This document shows positions 22,768-35,115 of a stretch of 64,000 nucleotides of DNA, in pieces; the stretch's first letter is position 1, and each line of letters opens with the position of its first letter. Where the stretch lies: positions 9,798,001 through 9,862,000 of the forward strand of contig OX485809.1 in NCBI GenBank assembly GCA_950295325.1, written 5' to 3'. Source of the DNA: Polytrichum commune. Lineage: Eukaryota > Streptophyta > Polytrichopsida > Polytrichales > Polytrichaceae. The notes beneath the pieces were generated by a model. That model searched no databases. It saw nothing but the letters and a program-made list of their open reading frames with translations, and was not told where the DNA came from. The translations under genes were made by a program, and so were the position numbers.

Positions 22768-25639
22768 AAAGCCATATGTTCAGTTTAAACTTGTATTCCT
22801 TTACTTTATACCTATCATGTACACATGGATGAAAAATATAGTTACTGTATGGACTATGTTTTCATAAGCATAGATGAATGGTACAAGGTGACTAGGGTTA
22901 AGGATGTAGAACACATCCCTAACATGTGGTAAAATTAGGGTTGTACAGAACTTACCTTGGGTAAGATCTCCAATGTAAACCCGTAAACCCTAAAAGAGGC
23001 TCTTTTTTACCATTCGCACAAGGGCTTGGTGAGGTAACTTAGAGCACACTTACTGGGATACTAGATATGTGTGCTAAGTGAAGTAGAGGATACTAAGGCT
23101 ATTCACCAAGGAGAGCATTCTACTTGTGGTGATACAATCATGGCTAAAGAACAGGTTTGAACACCCATTTGACATTTTGTAATGAGTGTTACTATTAGAA
23201 ATACTACTATGCATGTAATGTAAGTTTAATGTGTGTGACATGGATAACAACTGGGTCCTGCTGTTATTTACCTCGTGTACGTAACTAATCCTCAATTATT
23301 TGTTGGTTGGTTGCATGGGCACAGGTGAGGCAGACCCTTCACACTCTCAATACTACGAAGTATTGTGAATATGACATTTTATGCATTTCTTTTGGTTGAT
23401 ACTACTAGGCATATCTCCTGGTATGTTTTCCACATATATAATAGTTAGGGTACATCCTTGTTGGAGCAATGCATGAAGATAGGTAATTAGATCTACAAAG
23501 GTATGATGGGGTCAGCCACAATTTGTTTTTGGGTACTTAGGAACAATGTATGAGTACTGAAACCCTAAGTATGATACAAATACTTATGAAAGTACAATAT
23601 ATCGTATTATTACATGTTTGTATTGTTTACATACAATTAGACATGAGCATTTGCAATGAGCATTGAGCATACTTAGCCTTAAAACGATATGATGAGAAGG
23701 TTAGATTTGAGGTAATGAGGGTTATGAAAAAGTTCCCACCCACCCACCCTTGCATTGCAATGAAGAAGACATTGAAGGATTAGGCCTCTGAAAAGAGGCA
23801 GTTCAAGCTTTGCAAAAAGCATTGAAAAGTCACCTCTCTCAATGGGAAGGAAGGCACCAAAACGAAAAAAAATGAGAGAAGGATGCGACCTCTGGGAGGC
23901 CAGGGGAGGCGAAGGTGCTGAGGAGGGGCATGCTGCACCGCTCTCCTTGTGCACGTCCGAGTGCACCTTATGGACGACAATGGCTGCTTGAGCAGACAGT
24001 GAATGGGCAAGTGAATAGCAGATGAAACAAGTTGGGAAGGGCTAGGAAGGAGTGAAATGGACTGTGTGAGGTGATGAGGCGAGGCAGCCGCACTTTGCAA
24101 TCTGGGAGATTGGGTGCTAAGTTACCATTGCCGAGGCAGCAGCAGAAGGGGGCCAGGTGACCAAATCCAGGCTCCGGTGTTGGAAATTGCAGAGTGGCTT
24201 CTCGTGTTCGATTCCTCTTGATCGACAGGGAAGTGGGCCTCGGTCAGCAGATGTCCATCTATGTTCGGGGAAAACCGACGGCTAGTTCATTATCAACCGA
24301 TGGATTTCCCCTCATGACTGGTCCAAATTTCCAACCATCGGATGGCAATCCGACTATAATTTCAATCCTCCGGCAATTAGCCGATGGACCAGAAAATGTC
24401 CCGGAAATGTAGCTGATTCTTCTTGTGAGTTACTGGATTTCAGCCGGAAGCATCCAAAGAGCTATTTGTCTTGGGCATCTCATGATGCACTTGAGGAAGT
24501 GCCCTAAACCTTAAACTTTTTGAATTATGCAACCTTTCCATGACCAAATCCAATTGCTTCTATGAAGAATTGGGGGACCCTTGGCCTTCAAGTGGTGAAG
24601 GCATTGCTAGGTTCAATTCCTGCCAAGGATATTAACTCTTCAAATTTAAAGTTTTGAACATGCCTTTCTTTTCACTTATTCAAGATTTTGTACTAAGAAA
24701 TGATTTCTAATAACTTTTCATACATTTTTTAAACAATTAGTGCCGATATGAATTCCATTTAATCGGATATTGGCCAATGAAAATATGAAAACATAAGCAA
24801 TTGGCCGATTGATTTTACAAAAGACCGGCTGTTGCCGATGTAACTTGGAAAAAATCCGACCCTTCGTAGCAACTACCGGCAATTAGCCACGAAGGCTTCA
24901 AAAACTTCCCGAACTCTGATGTCCATCCACAGCAACCACCACTGAGGGGTCACTGAATACATTGTAAGGCAGGCCAGCAAGAGCACAGCAGCAGCAGCTG
25001 GAGGTTGTCCGGTAGCTATCATACTGCGGAACTGGAATCGACAAGAGGTAACTTAGGGGCGGAGAAGAATGAATGTAAGGTGGCCAAATCGGGGAGAATG
25101 CCTGACGAGAGCGGTGCGAACTCATTGTGGCCGCAAGGGTCCAGCTGGTGCATTGGCAGCACTTCCACTGCCACAGGGGGCAGATGAATACAACCAGCTC
25201 TGTGACCAAAGACGAAGGAAGAGATCTGATGCAGCCTTCGGGGCCGTGAGGGAGTAGCCGTGAGGGCAACTCAGGGGACTCACAGGGTGTTGTGGTCCAT
25301 TGGGACCGAGGTGACTGTGGAGGACGGCAAGTGGAGTAGCAATAGAAGTGTGGATTTGGAGTGCAGTAGTTTTTGACATTTTGACTAGGCACCCAGTAAT
25401 GCTCAAGTTTTAATTCATTAAGGGTAGGGCTCACATGGGTGTAGAAAAGATTAGCTAGGTTCAAGCATTTGTCAATGCCGTTGTGTGGTTTTCTTTCCAT
25501 TAGAAAGCAAGTGTGCATTAACGTCATCCAATGATGCATTTAATGAGATGGGTGAGAGGAAGGAGTTGAACTCGACATGTTAGTTGCAAGCCTCCATCCG
25601 GACACTGACGCATAAAGGGTGGAGGTTTGGGCTCACACT
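22567..25639. other. Intergenic stretch without a recognised gene
   Basis: Contains a (CT)n microsatellite at about 22729-22761 and recurring GCCGAT/CGGCAATTAGCC motifs between 24270 and 24890. The longest open frame (minus, 24898-25539, 213 aa) is Ser/Pro/Cys-rich and has no domain I recognise. Confidence 0.4.
24580..24660 (+). repeat. Possible SINE head (tRNA-like A and B boxes)
   Basis: TGGCCTTCAAGTGGTGAAGG followed by a B-box-like GGTTCAATTCC about 20 bases on resembles the promoter of a tRNA-derived SINE. No body or tail was defined. Confidence 0.35.
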
Positions 25640-25763
25640 GATCACATCAGCCAATTCAACACCATCCGTCGGCATCTCTGGTTGTAATAGTGTGAAAAGT
25701 GGTGGGCCAACATCTATTTCTCAACATAATCCTCAACAATTTCACGGCTAGAATCGGACGGAA
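25640..25763. repeat. Solo copy of the 22.1-kb tandem unit
   Basis: Nearly identical to 22350-22475 (GATCACA.CAGCCAATTCA, CACCATCCGTCGGCATCTCT, AAAGTGGTGGGCCAACATCT, TCCTCAACAATTTCACGGCT), about 3.2 kb away. Shows that the unit is mobile or has been segmentally copied. Confidence 0.75.
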
Positions 25764-28700
25764 AGTTTGGTGTGATTAGGGGCTGAGAGGCCCACTTTAT
25801 ACTTGGGGTCGAATTGAGGGCCAACCCAAACTATAAATATTTGGCCCAATAGGAACACTTGGTTTGGTTTTATTGAATCAAATCCAAGGGCTTTATACTA
25901 GGGTAGGGCCCGAAAATATGCCATCATCTTATGTGGCATCCTAGGTGCCAAAATTTTGGGCCAACTTGAAAAAATCGACGTGAGGTTTTTCTCAGCCCAA
26001 ACTCTCAACATGGGTCGGACTGGGCTCATTTGTTGGACAATGAATATCTCTATCTCAATTCACGGAATGTTAATTCTCATCACTAAACATTCCCCTCAAG
26101 AACATCAAGACCTAAAATTGAACCTCACCACTTTACATATGACAAGGTTGGGCCTGACAAAAGTTGATAGAGTTGGTCAAATTGAGAACTTAATGCTTGA
26201 GAATCAGGGTGGTGCTCGAGTTAGCCCCAAACCATGTACAAAGTGGGCCTATAATTAATACAATGACCACACAACAATGGTGATCGGCTCCCATCAACGT
26301 GAGGCATTTTTTCTTCATTTTTTGCCAAATATTAGCGACTAGATGTTAACCTGTTATGTGATCATTCGTGATCATTCGCTAGCTTATGCCAATCCCTCAA
26401 CTCCATGGACGGGCTCATAGTGAAAGAAAGACGAGAATACATTTCACCATGTGTGTACTATATTATTTACTTGCAGTCTGCAAGTTTTTGAAGCCTACTT
26501 AGGAAATGAACGGGCTAATAATATAAAATGATGACTATTATTGTTAAAATTATAACATAATTATACTAAAATTATGGATGGTGTATACTAAAATTAGGTT
26601 ATAATGTGATATCGAGGTTTATCTTGTGTTTGGGGATTTCGCCCTATGTGTATGTATATCAATGTAGCACTAGTATAGAGGTGAATGCATAGTATCAAGA
26701 ATCAACATCAATAATGATTTGTAAGAACCTACTCGCATGTGTCAAAGTTGTAATACTAATAATGGGATGTTGATTATTGATGGGTATGTCAAGGTGATGG
26801 AATCTTTAGATATCCGAGTGATTATCCATGTTGATACTCGGATGCTTTCAGCTACGTATGAAGGTTCTTGCGTAGTAATTATAAGCGCGTGGTATCAAAA
26901 GAATGAAAATACCATGAAATACTAATACCCTATTGTTGTCAGAAATTTATGAATCCTCATTATAGATATCGGAATGATATAAAAATAAATAAACAAAAAT
27001 AATAGTAGTTCAACACGCATGTGTAGGTGATATATTATTGGCCGTCAATACATGTATGTGATAAAATATTAGACTTTTTGGTCATCAATACAAAAACAAT
27101 TGCCATTTGGAACTCAATGTTTCATGATGTCATTTCTTTGATAGCTTAGTCTTAGTTTTGGCACTCGAATTAATTGAAATATCACTATATTTAATCTTTG
27201 GAATTCACTTTTCTAATTTATCTTAGAATGTTATAATCAGTTAAGTGTACCCCCTTCACAATCTATAAGTGAGTATTAACTCTTAAAACACCATGAACTA
27301 GGTAATTGAATGGCCATTTAATTAGTTTGAGCCATCAAAATACCCCTACAATAATACCCTTTGGTCGCACGTGATTATACAACCCTCTTCAAAGAGTCAC
27401 CCCTCATGGCTAAATGTAACCAAAATTATATACATACATACATATGTGTGTGTGTGTGTGTATGTGTGTGTGTATGTGTGTGTGTATGTGTGTATGTATG
27501 TGTGTGTGTGTGTGTGTTGTTCAATGCATTTTTCAAATTCTCTACTATCTAAACATTGTGATTCTACTTATGAAACAATCATATAATATAATAAATTTGA
27601 GTACAAATTAGAAAATCTAGAGGAAATTATAGTTTTGTTGTTAATTTTATAAATTATTAAAAAAATCATTATCATGAGAACATTGAGCAAACTTGATCAT
27701 TATTCTTATTTTTAAATTATCCAATTGGTTGTTCATTGAAGTGCCTTGGTAATTCCTTGTACTTTAATTTTAAATTAGGAAAAAATTCAAAATATTGTTC
27801 CTTTGATTTCCTTGTATTTTTATTTTTGAACCAATAATTTGGGAAAACAAACAATTTCCTCCCTAACTACCCTACCAACTATATGTTATATCATTCTAGT
27901 GTATTCCTAGGGACACTTCTTATGAATCATTTTACAAGTATTTTCGGTCCAACTTTAATTTTAGTTCATTTAATTGCCAATTATTGAAACAATGTTCTGT
28001 ATATTCTACACTCTAAGAAAATTAGTGTAATATTGTCATAGATGACTAGAATTTGAAAGGAAAGTCACTTAATAAATAATTGTAATTGCAACATTGTAGA
28101 TCTATAATACCCAAAATTGCTCAAAGAAATGATGGATAAGGTTAAGTATACATTTAGTGTTGGTGATACTACTTGGGTGGTTTACAATAGTATTGAACAT
28201 TACAAATAGAATCGGTGACCTTAAATGCCATGTTTAGTGTAGTAGCTGGTAAACATCACTAAATAATAAATCCAAGGCTAACCGCAAACTTACTATCATC
28301 ATGTAAAGTATTGGACAAGATCCAAGATGACCCTAAATTACCAGGTGATAGTGGAGAAGTACCCATTTCTGAGTGGATTGGTTGGCAGTTTGATTATTGC
28401 TGTTAAATCCTCTCTCTAATTGACAGAAGAAAGAAAGAAAGAAAAAGAAAAAGAAAAGAAAAGAAAAGAAAGTAGGTAGGAAGCCAAGAGCCCACCCACC
28501 GCAAGGTAGGCAGTAAACCCCACCTTGAACCAAGAGGATTCTTAAGTAGGGCAAGGCCAACAGGCTCAAATTCACATAGGATTGCCTAACATTGGTTATA
28601 CATTTGTTTATTTCTTTCTTTCTTTCTTTTAAAGTTTTGAATAAACTTGATAGAGAGAGGCTGGAGAGAGATAGGGTATGTACTAGGTTTTTTGGAGAAG

Positions 28701-28821
28701 GGGGAAAACCAATAAGATATCACACCCACACTTACTGGTGCTAGTGAATAGAGTTTTGATTGTTCATAGGCCACACCCACCAGTGATTGTAGGCAACACA
28801 TAAAAAACATACAATTATGTA
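25764..28821. other. Intergenic, AT-rich, no gene recognised
   Basis: Holds a (TG)n/(TGTA)n microsatellite at about 27443-27516 and purine or pyrimidine runs at 28430-28470 and 28612-28630. Open frames here are short, and several are created by the microsatellite. Confidence 0.45.
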
Positions 28822-29135
28822 TACGAGATGGTTAACAAGTCCAAATCGAGGCAATAGCCATTTTCTTCATAACTTTAAGAGCTCGTATGAATAACTTATT
28901 CATTATCAAAGTCAAGATTCTCGTGCTCATTAAATGGTCATATAGCCCCCCCCCCCCTTTGCGGTTAAAATTTACTATCGAATCTAGAATAGTTATCATA
29001 ATCAGAGCACATAGTCCCATCTCTTTTAACCATTTGTCTTTTCACTATCAATTTTTAGAGTTGCTTCTAACCACATATTACTCAATATATAGGTGCCTTG
29101 TTAAAGATTCATAACCGAATTAAGCACGTCTACAT
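28822..29135 (+). repeat. Dispersed repeat copy
   Basis: Clear copy: GAGATGGTTAACAAGTCCAA, TCGTATGAATAACTTATTCA, TTCTCGTGCTCATTAAATGG, a C-run, ATCTCTTTTAACCATTTGTC, CACATATTACTCAATATATA, GCACGTCTACATTAA. It abuts an inverted copy, together forming a head-to-head pair. Confidence 0.7.
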
Positions 29136-29164
29136 TAAGGGTAGATGTGCCTAAATTGAAACGT

Positions 29165-29475
29165 AACAATAAATCGAACATGTATATTTGAGTGGTATGT
29201 GGTTAAGTGTGGATTTAAGAATGGACATCCAAAAAGGCTTCATGTATTAAAAAGAGATTGGACTATGTTCTCATAATATGTCACCATTCTAGGTTTAATA
29301 ATCAATATGATTGAGGGGGACCTACTTCGGACTTAATAAGCAAGAGAATCTTCACTTTGAATATGAATAAGATAGTTATTAGTTCCGAAATTTATGAGGA
29401 GAATGGTTACATGCAAGGTTGGATTTGCTAATTATCTTGCATTAATTGCATGTTTTATGTCCTACAAGAAAGTGA
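29165..29475 (-). repeat. Dispersed repeat copy, inverted
   Basis: Reverse copy: TATATTTGAGTGGTATGTGG, AAGAGATTGGACTATGTTCT, GGGGGACCTAC, AGAGAATCTTCACTTTGA. Its start lies next to the end of the copy at 28822-29135. Confidence 0.7.
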
Positions 29476-29519
29476 ATGCAAGGAAAAAAAGTATTTATCT
29501 AAAGACATGTCCATGTTAT

Positions 29520-29738
29520 AAGGTAGATGGGTCTCAAATGGTTACTTTATCTTTCCATCCCACTTCTTGTAGGATATAAAACACTTGATTAGTAGGATAT
29601 GCTTAGCAAATCTAAATCAAACTTGTAGCCACTTTCCTCGTAATCCTTGGAACTCATATGATTATCTTCTTCAGTATCAAAGTAAGATTCTAATCTCTTT
29701 GAATGGTCATATCCCCCCCCCCCCAACTATGTTTAGGG
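29520..29738 (+). repeat. Dispersed repeat copy, cut by the hAT-like MITE
   Basis: First half of the family: AAGGTAGATGGGTCTCAAAT, CATATGATTATCTTCTTCAG, a C-run. It ends at the insertion of the element at 29739-30148. Confidence 0.65.
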
Positions 29739-30148
29739 CACGGGGGGTGCACTTCATTGTCAAGTTGAACACCACGTGCGATAAAACAAAATCTACTTTT
29801 TACATAAAGCATCACCAAAATGGTTCAAAAGTTTATGATTTTTTTTTCATGAGTAGATATACATAGTATCTATTACATAGTAAAAATTGGTAACCAAATT
29901 TGATGATTTGTTTTTTTTATAAAACATACCGTTTCTAACTAGAATGACGCAACATTGAACTAAACAAATTACTACAAAAAATGAAGATGACTAAAAATTT
30001 CAAAAAAATATACAAAAGATATTATCAATGGTTATGTGTATGTAGAAAAAATATCATAATTTTAAAAATTATCTATGGCATGTAATATAGGGTAGCAAAC
30101 TTTTATCGCACGTGGTTATGAAATGTAAGGGGGTGTGATCCCCCTGTG
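29739..30148 (+). mobile_element. hAT-like MITE copy 1 with perfect 8-bp target duplication
   Basis: 410 bp, flanked by GTTTAGGG on both sides (29731-29738 and 30149-30156). Ends read CACGGGGGG and CCCCCTGTG. The subterminal ACCACGTGCGATAAAA occurs in inverted form near both ends. Relatives are at 40064-40472 and 63574-63983. The 8-bp duplication and short TIR fit the hAT superfamily. No coding capacity. Confidence 0.88.
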
Positions 30149-30311
30149 GTTTAGGGACAAGTGGGCAGTTGTCCATAAGTCAAACAATAAGATCCACGGG
30201 GTAAAATATTGTTCATCTACAATGCATTCACTTGTAGTACCTAGCCAGGATTGGCGAATTGGATGAATCTTCACACTAGACAATACTATTAAGATTCTTT
30301 TCTTAACAATG

Positions 30312-30490
30312 TTGCCCCCCAATCATGGTGTTGACTATTGAGTCTAGAGTATCTGACAATTTTTGAGCTCGTAGTTTGCATCTCTATTAAAGACATGTCC
30401 TTTTGGTGTTTGCACTATGATCCGCACCAAACACACACTACTCAAACATAGGTCTATGTTTTACATAAGTGACCAAAATTTGACCCACTT
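30312..30490 (+). repeat. Dispersed repeat copy, second half
   Basis: TGTTGACTATTGAGTCTAGA, GACATGTCCTTTTGGTG and ACACACTACTCAAACATAGG. Probably the continuation of the copy at 29520-29738, now separated by insertions. Confidence 0.55.
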
Positions 30491-30892
30491 AGCTTAGGTG
30501 CCAATAATGGATGTGAGGAGTCCTGCCAAGGGTTGTAACTTAATAGGCATTCTTGTGAGAGAGGGAATGTATGCATAAAATTGCACCTCTCGTTCATTCA
30601 ACGAAAAACTACTTGAATTTCTCAGTTTGCAACACGTTTGCTATGGGCTATAGCATGCACGTTGAAAGGGGTGCATGTCTTGCACGCAATTAAAAACCTT
30701 AGCATAAATTTCTACTTCCTTTCTTTCCTAATTACACCATTTACCAAAAAAGAAATGTTTTGAACTAAATTAGGTGATGGATGCGAGGAGCCTTGCCACA
30801 TTTTGTAATAGATGTCCAAATATAGAGCAAATTATTACTCAAAAACTCTCATTCATTCAATGTCATTTTTTGATAAATATTGAGGGCCACTT

Positions 30893-31462
30893 CACACACA
30901 AGGCTGAAGGCCCTTGACCATGGCAATGTAAGAGCTCTCATTGGTCGAAAAGGCGGAGACCGTCCAAGTTCACTTCACACTAGGAGGTGAAGGCCTAAAG
31001 GCCCAAAGAAAAGTTCGTGGATGAAAAGTCTACATGGAGTCCTACATGGCTAGTTGTGGATAAGGGTGCATGGTCTACCGGAATTTGCGTCAGACCCACC
31101 TCCAAGAGGTGGGCTTGACGCAAAGTCTGGGAGACCATGACTTTTTTAATATTTTTTTCCAGCAGGACAGATTTCAAGACAGACTGCATGGCAGATTCCA
31201 AGATAGACAAACACCACCAAGTAGTTATCTTAAATTAATAAACTTGGAGACATATTATATTAAACCAAATCCTCCCCTCTTTTTCCGCCAACAAAATATG
31301 CAATGGTCCTGCAACATGGTTCATTCTCACTTCACACTATGCTTGAGGGCCAAAGACTACATAAAATGGCTTTCCCAACACCCATGGTACGGCCTTTGGA
31401 TGAGAGTCAAGGGTCCTCACCATTACAAGGTCGCGGCTCTTGGCTCATGTGTGAAGTGGCCC
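30893..31462 (+). mobile_element. Harbinger-like MITE copy A, 570 bp
   Basis: TIR GGGCCACTTCACACA at the left and its complement at the right (TGTGTGAAGTGGCCC). Flanked by TGA on both sides (30890-30892 and 31463-31465). Matches the reverse complement of 35504-36069. A 3-bp duplication with GG-starting TIRs fits PIF/Harbinger. Reading frames inside are incidental. Confidence 0.8.
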
Positions 31463-31465
31463 TGA

Positions 31466-31722
31466 GTATGCTTGCCATGTGCTATAGCTTGCACGTTAAA
31501 AATAGCACATACTTTAATATCACAAAAGCCCTAGCAAATATACCTATTTCACTGTATGCAAGTTGCTAATTATAGAGTTCATGTATGTCGAGGGATTCCC
31601 CACATGACCATATGTTGGAGGAGTATTTTTTGATAGAAGTGTATGACCGGGTGGAGGGAGCAATGTTCCTCCCCTTTAAGATAGACAAGCCCGATGTCAA
31701 CATAGCAATAAATTGGACATCC
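31466..31722. other. Intergenic, no gene
   Basis: Short stretch between two elements. 31466-31510 resembles 30620-30670 (TGCTATAGC..GCACGTT), so part of this flank is duplicated. Confidence 0.4.
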
Positions 31723-31731
31723 ATATTTGAG

Positions 31732-32721
31732 GGCGGACGTTAAGTTCCCCCCACGAACTTTTCGGGGGAGGAATATTTGGGCAGGGGCAGCCGCCCGACA
31801 AATTTTTTGGACCCGACTGAAAATTGCTGCCCGCCCGCCCGACTTCGAAAAAACTATTGTCCTTGCATTCTTGAAGGCCACATATCCACAAAACCCATAT
31901 TGAGTGCACTTCATTTTCAAGGTCCCAAATTAAATATATATATGTTCACTTCCGTTGAGTAAATAAGCGATTGATTGGATTTCATTCACAAAGTGAAACT
32001 GCCAATAAAGCATGTAATTAACTTGGAAATTAAAAATAATTTCTTAGATTAAAAACTAATTATAAAGTTTACTTATTGGAATTAATCATGATTTAATAGA
32101 ATTAATTACAGTAAATATAATTTATAATTAATTAGGCTTAATTAATTTGGTAAGCATATTTTTTGATTTAATTCGGCTTCATTAGGATTAATCAGAATTA
32201 ATTAGACTTAGTTACATTCAATCACATTTAATTAATTTAAATGCATATGAATACTTTGTGAAAGTAGAAGTTCTTAACTAGACTATATTTTTTAACAATA
32301 TAAAAATAAATCATTCATTTTAGTTTCATTTTAGAATGAAAAAGACCCTTTCAATGGTAAGTCACAAAAATTATAACCTCGATGCTAATGAGGATTCCGT
32401 AATATTTTTAACTTCCAAGTTAATTACATGCTTTATTGGCAGTTTCACTTTGTGAATGAAATCCAATCAATCGCTTATTTACTCAATGGAAGTGAACATA
32501 TATATATATTTAATTTGGGACCTTGAAAATGAAGTGCACTCAATATGGGTTTTGTGGATACGTGGCCTTCAAGAATGCAAGGACAATAGTTTTTTCGAAG
32601 TCGGGCGGGCGGGCAACAATTTTCAGTTGGGTCCAGAAAATCTATCGGGCGATTGCCCTTGCCCGAATATTCCTCCCCCGAAAAGTTCGTGGGGGGGGGG
32701 GGGGGGAACTTAACGTCCGCC
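31732..32721. mobile_element. MULE-like element with TIRs of about 310 bp and a perfect 9-bp target duplication
   Basis: 990 bp. The left arm (31732 to about 32040) and right arm (about 32405-32721) are near-perfect inverted repeats starting GGCGGACGTTAAGTTCCCCC. Flanked by ATATTTGAG at 31723-31731 and 32722-32730. The AT-rich loop has no gene. Long TIRs plus a 9-bp duplication are typical of Mutator-like elements. The right arm has an expanded G-run (32690-32706). It is inserted in a copy of the dispersed repeat. Confidence 0.9.
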
Positions 32722-33060
32722 ATATTTGAGTGGTATGTGGTTAGGTGTGGATCTAAGAACGAACACCAAAAAAAACATGTGTTGAAAAGAGATTGGACTA
32801 CGTGCTCAAAATTCACTAACCATTCTAGGCTAAATAGTCAACATCGGAGTGGGGGACCTATATGACCACATACTAAGCATGGATATCTTCACCTTTATAA
32901 TCAATATGATAATTATATGAGCTCCAAAATTTATGAAGCAAATGGCTACATGCATGATTTGGACATGCTAATTGTCTTGCACTAATTGTGTGTTTCTATC
33001 CTATGAAAGTTGGGTGTAGGAAAAAAATCCAAATAGCACATCTCTACCTTATTGCCAACC
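32722..33060 (-). repeat. Dispersed repeat copy, inverted, interrupted by the MULE-like element
   Basis: Continues from 31700-31731 across the insertion: ATATTTGAGTGGTATGTGGT, AAGAGATTGGACTACGTGCT, GGGGGACCTATATGACCA, GGATATCTTCACCTT. Confidence 0.7.
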
Positions 33061-33602
33061 ACATAAGGCACTATTCTTGATATATTTGGGGCCTCACAAA
33101 GACAAGCTAGGTTGCTCATTAATGCTATGCATGTTGATAAGTAACCGAAAGCAATTGCATCTCCCACATGCACTTAGTTTTAGATGCAAGTGTTGTCCAT
33201 TGTCATTGTGAATGACTATCCCTATCCCTTAATGATAGATTATGTCACTTTTTGCTTTAAATTTATGATGTAGTTGAATATGAAGCACACATTGTGTTGT
33301 AGTGTCCCCTATATAATTCCACTAGAGATAAGTTTCGATCATTATTTGAGAGTGTAGTATTAGGGAGTCTCAAGTTGATATTAGCCTCCATTTCTCACAA
33401 AGGCTACCACACTCTGCCATTCTAGGAATTAGCTAGTTTGAACCCTGATGTACTATTAAGTCCCCTAAGCCTTTTGGTTTTTTGGGCACCAAACTCAACT
33501 TCATTTTCATTTCATTGTCCACTATCTACCTTTTTTTAATATTGGTATTTGGGAAGTGGTGATAGCAAAAAGTGTTGATGGCTTGGGCACAACCAATGAG
33601 AG
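33061..33602. other. Intergenic, no gene
   Basis: AT-rich sequence without a recognisable reading frame or repeat structure. Confidence 0.4.
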
Positions 33603-34625
33603 CATAAGGTAGATGAGTCTTAAGTGGTTACTTTTTCCATCTACCCCACTTCTCCTAAGATATGAAACATGCTCTGAGATGGTTAGCAAATCCAAATCGA
33701 GGCCGTAGTCACTTTCTTCATGATTGTTGGAGTACATATGGGTGCAAGCACGGTAAAGTGGACAACTCTCGATCCTAGCCTAGTGTTAAGTGAAAGTGAT
33801 TCAATTTTATGTACTAACTTTGAATTTTTTAAAGAAAAAAATCATAGATTTCAAAAAAATATTGATCTACATAGCCAAGCAATTCATGATGACAAAAAAA
33901 AATTCCAAGAAAAGTCTACAAATTTTTGACGACAGTGCAAATGGTGTGCAAGTAGGTGATATTGAACAAGTGACTATCTAAATTTTGTTTAAAATATGAC
34001 AAAATTACATTAAATTGATGGTTTTCTACAAATTTTTGTGATCATGCCCTCAAGTAGATAATGAATTCAACGAATATAAGAAAAATCCAACTTCTAAATA
34101 GTTAAGGTCATGAAATATATGTCTAACACTAGACTCAACCACTTGCTTTTGAGCATCACTTTTGATGCTAAGTATTGAAGATCTCAACTTGACATTCTAC
34201 ATTTGAGTATTTAACACAACAATAGAGGTCATCATAACAAAAATTTCAACTGAAATAATACTTTGCTACTACTTTTAGGCCTTTGACCAAAAACAATTAT
34301 GGTTTTAGTATACCAAAGCACTTTTTTGGTTCACTTTACTGTGCTTGCACCCATGCATTTGAATATCCTATTCAATATCAAAGTGAAGATTCTCGTGCTC
34401 ATTAAATGAACATGTAGGTTCTCCCCGACCATGTTGACTAGATATTGAACTTAAAACGATCATGATATTTTGAGCATGTTATCAACTCTCTTTCAAACAC
34501 ATGTCTTTTTAGTATTTGTTCTTGGAGCCGCATTTGACCATTCAACCTTAGGCGTACAAGTAAAATGAGTAACCAAAATAGGCATGTCTACTTTAGTGAG
34601 GTGGCCTTCAATCTGTCACGAAGAA
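33603..34625 (+). repeat. Dispersed repeat copy, interrupted by a 613-bp TIR element
   Basis: 33603-33739 holds the start (ATAAGGTAGATGAGTCTTAA, AAATCCAAATCGAGGCCGTA). 34353-34625 holds the rest (AATATCCTATTCAATATCAA, TTCTCGTGCTCATTAAATGA, ACACATGTCTTTTTAGTATT). The two parts join smoothly if 33740-34352 is removed. Confidence 0.75.
33740..34352. mobile_element. 613-bp TIR element nested in the dispersed repeat
   Basis: Ends are 21-bp inverted repeats with one mismatch: GGGTGCAAGCACGGTAAAGT at the left, ACTTTACTGTGCTTGCACCC at the right. The interior is AT-rich and non-coding. The flanks (TACATATG and TGCATTTG) are similar but not identical, so the target duplication is uncertain. Confidence 0.78.
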
Positions 34626-34849
34626 TTTGGCAATGGAAATAAGCAAGTGCCTAGTCTATAACATTGGCTGCAAATACCATGACCCCACAATTTATGAGAA
34701 TTCATGTAAGTTAGGGTCAACACAAACTAAGCATGTGTGTGTGTGAAGGCTGTGTCATATATAGAGAAGAAACGCTGACCATGTGATCATCGTGATTGGA
34801 ATGCCTGTTTGACCCACCCTTGGCATTAAACCCTCAGGGCATAATATCA

Positions 34850-35115
34850 ATGGTGGAGGACTACTAACCCCTCTCGGGGTGGGCACTATAGTGACACACT
34901 ATACTAGTTCCTAGCCACTAGTGCCTTGAGAATACCGGACATGGAATGCCCCCAAAGGGCTTTCAAGTACTCATACAACAAGGTCCAAGGACCCCCCACC
35001 ATAGTTGGGTGGACTAAGGTGGTGAGCACCACGCCGGCATGGGGAATAGAACTCACAACCTCCTCATTGGGGGCCATGAGCCCTAACCACCAAGCCAAGG
35101 CCCATGGTGCCCTGT
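34850..35115 (-). mobile_element. SINE-like retroposon with tRNA-type A and B boxes
   Basis: On the minus strand from about 35115 the sequence reads TTGGCTTGGTGGTTAGGGCT (A-box-like), then GGTTGTGAGTTCTATTCCCC (B-box-like) about 40 bases on, as in plant tRNA-derived SINEs. The body continues to about 34850. No clear tail or target duplication was fixed. Confidence 0.5.

Noticed and set aside
24898-25539. 213-codon open frame on the minus strand
   Set aside because: No recognisable domain, unusual Ser/Pro/Cys-rich composition, no clear promoter or partner exons. Length alone is not enough in this window.
27361-27586. Reading frames made of repeated Val/Cys residues
   Set aside because: They are translations of a (TG)n microsatellite.
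31579-32816. Several overlapping 60-113 codon frames on both strands with the same peptide
   Set aside because: They are the two arms of the MULE-like element's inverted repeats, not genes.
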